Part shown: positions 63,189-64,000 of the stretch, in pieces
Position numbering within the stretch: the stretch's first letter is position 1
Layout of the letters: every line of letters begins with the position of its first letter
NCBI GenBank assembly: GCA_012845835.1
Contig: JABAKD010000012.1
Coordinates: forward strand, 8,111,973 to 8,175,972
Length of the DNA: 64,000 nt
DNA from: Undaria pinnatifida
Taxonomy: Eukaryota > Sar > Phaeophyceae > Laminariales > Alariaceae
Reading direction: 5' to 3'
The notes under the pieces: model-generated
Seen by the model: only the letters and a program-made list of their open reading frames with translations
Database searches by the model: none
Told to the model about the DNA's origin: nothing
Program-made: the position numbers and the translations under genes

Positions 63189-63505
63189 GTCAGCCATGAC
63201 AATTTACGGAAACGGCGGAGTCTCATGCACGAGCAACACCCACTTCCGCATTTGCAAAGGCCCGAGGGAGCGTCGCTCGCTGGATATCATCGACGTTTAC
63301 GAGGATTCCACCGTGGAAGGGGCGCCGAGCCTCCACTGACGGGCGGCGTCCGGGCGCTTCGCGGGGAGAGTGCGGGCTCTGCTGGAAGCGCACAGCTCGA
63401 GTGACCTTGTATTGGAGGCGTTTTCCAGGCCCGATGAGAAGCAGCGGCGAGCGATGGAGTCTCTCGCATAGGCGGCCGGGGTTGACGCCAGGTGGGTGTC
63501 AGTAA
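63189..63505 (+). pseudogene. Exon-like stretch with in-frame stops, unknown
   Basis: Acceptor CCCTCCCCGACAG at 63188, donor TCA/GTAAGA at about 63501. The frame from ATG 63196 reads TIYGNGGVSCTSNTHFRICK and IIDVYEDSTVEGAPSLH, then TGA (63337). It continues as RFAGRVRALLEAHSSSDLVL and SRPDEKQRRAMESLA, then TAG (63469) and AAGVDARWVS. The second part has coding-like codon use and resembles small helical domains such as R3H only loosely. It may be a decayed exon or two frames of a gene extending right. Confidence 0.3.
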
Positions 63506-64000
63506 GACCCCATCCGAAGCTACTTCTGCAGTCACAGGAAGTGTCATATCAGTCTGGGTCCAACAAAGAGCCACATTTAGACGAACCCAAGTTATACCGA
63601 GGATGTCTTTATTTTGGACGCAGACTCGCATGTGATGTGCTTTTGTGTACAAGGAAGCTAGAATACTGATGTAGCCATACACACCAGCAGATGTCGACCG
63701 AGCTAGACATAACGTGCGAAAGTGTCAAGACAGCAACATCTAGCACTATTGATCGTGTCATACGCCGAAGCTTGAGCCCGTGCTTTTCCTCAAGTCGACA
63801 CCAACCAACCGATTAGCTGCGATGTGGCGGGTGACCAAGGCCGAGGCGGTAGCCCCATTCTTTCCGAGAAGCGCAGCAAAAAACTTCGACGGCGGCGGAT
63901 TTCGCGAAATTTAAAGCACAAAAGAGAAAAATTATTTGGAATCGGGAACCGATAAGAATAATATGTTGTTTGTTGTTCATAGAGAGAATTCGGCGTTATG
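63506..64000. other. No gene recognised
   Basis: No further structure seen to the right edge, although an exon continuing from 63189-63505 could lie beyond it. Confidence 0.4.

Noticed and set aside
1-64000. CRISPR array, bacterial operon or viral genome segment
   Set aside because: No regularly spaced direct repeats with unique spacers and no Shine-Dalgarno-led genes; introns and retroelements show a eukaryotic nuclear genome.

Overview
The window is nuclear DNA of a eukaryote. Coding sequence is sparse and split into short exons by introns of 0.3 to 10 kb. Splice donors are mostly GTGAG-type, and tRNA-derived, LTR, LINE-like and tyrosine-recombinase repeats fill the rest. An ATP-type phosphoenolpyruvate carboxykinase with an R/S-rich presequence and DIRS-like elements would suit a stramenopile (for example a brown alga) or another protist alga, but the species cannot be fixed from this sequence alone.

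Left part (1-12.5 kb, minus strand): the first four coding exons of a phosphoenolpyruvate carboxykinase gene. It starts at 12508 and runs off the left edge below 812. Its introns hold poly-C minisatellites and several repeat families.

Middle (16.7-38.7 kb, plus strand): ten exons whose phases fit exactly encode a protein of about 309 residues. It has a signal peptide and a helical, Asp-Pro-rich C-terminal half. I do not recognise it beyond a resemblance to STI1/DP repeats. It diverges from the carboxykinase gene across a 4.2-kb spacer. Intron 8 (10 kb) contains a tandem array of tRNA-like units. Two insertions interrupt that array: a 1.48-kb element with terminal inverted repeats and a TGTTT target duplication, and a young Ty3/gypsy-type LTR element that has lost gag, protease and part of reverse transcriptase. 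The last intron holds a 5'-truncated LINE-like pseudogene, and a minisatellite follows the stop codon.

Right part (39-64 kb): no convincing host gene. It carries a broken DIRS-like reverse transcriptase/RNase H fragment (43.3-44.2 kb, minus), a broken tyrosine-recombinase gene (51.2-53.7 kb, minus), a 540-bp foldback whose two arms encode the same Cys-containing peptide, shared repeat modules in different relative orientation at 50 and 60 kb, satellites and SINE-like copies. A broken exon-like stretch lies near 63.2-63.5 kb.

All identifications come from reading the sequence. No database search was run. Exon junctions are predictions supported by phase continuity and splice consensus.
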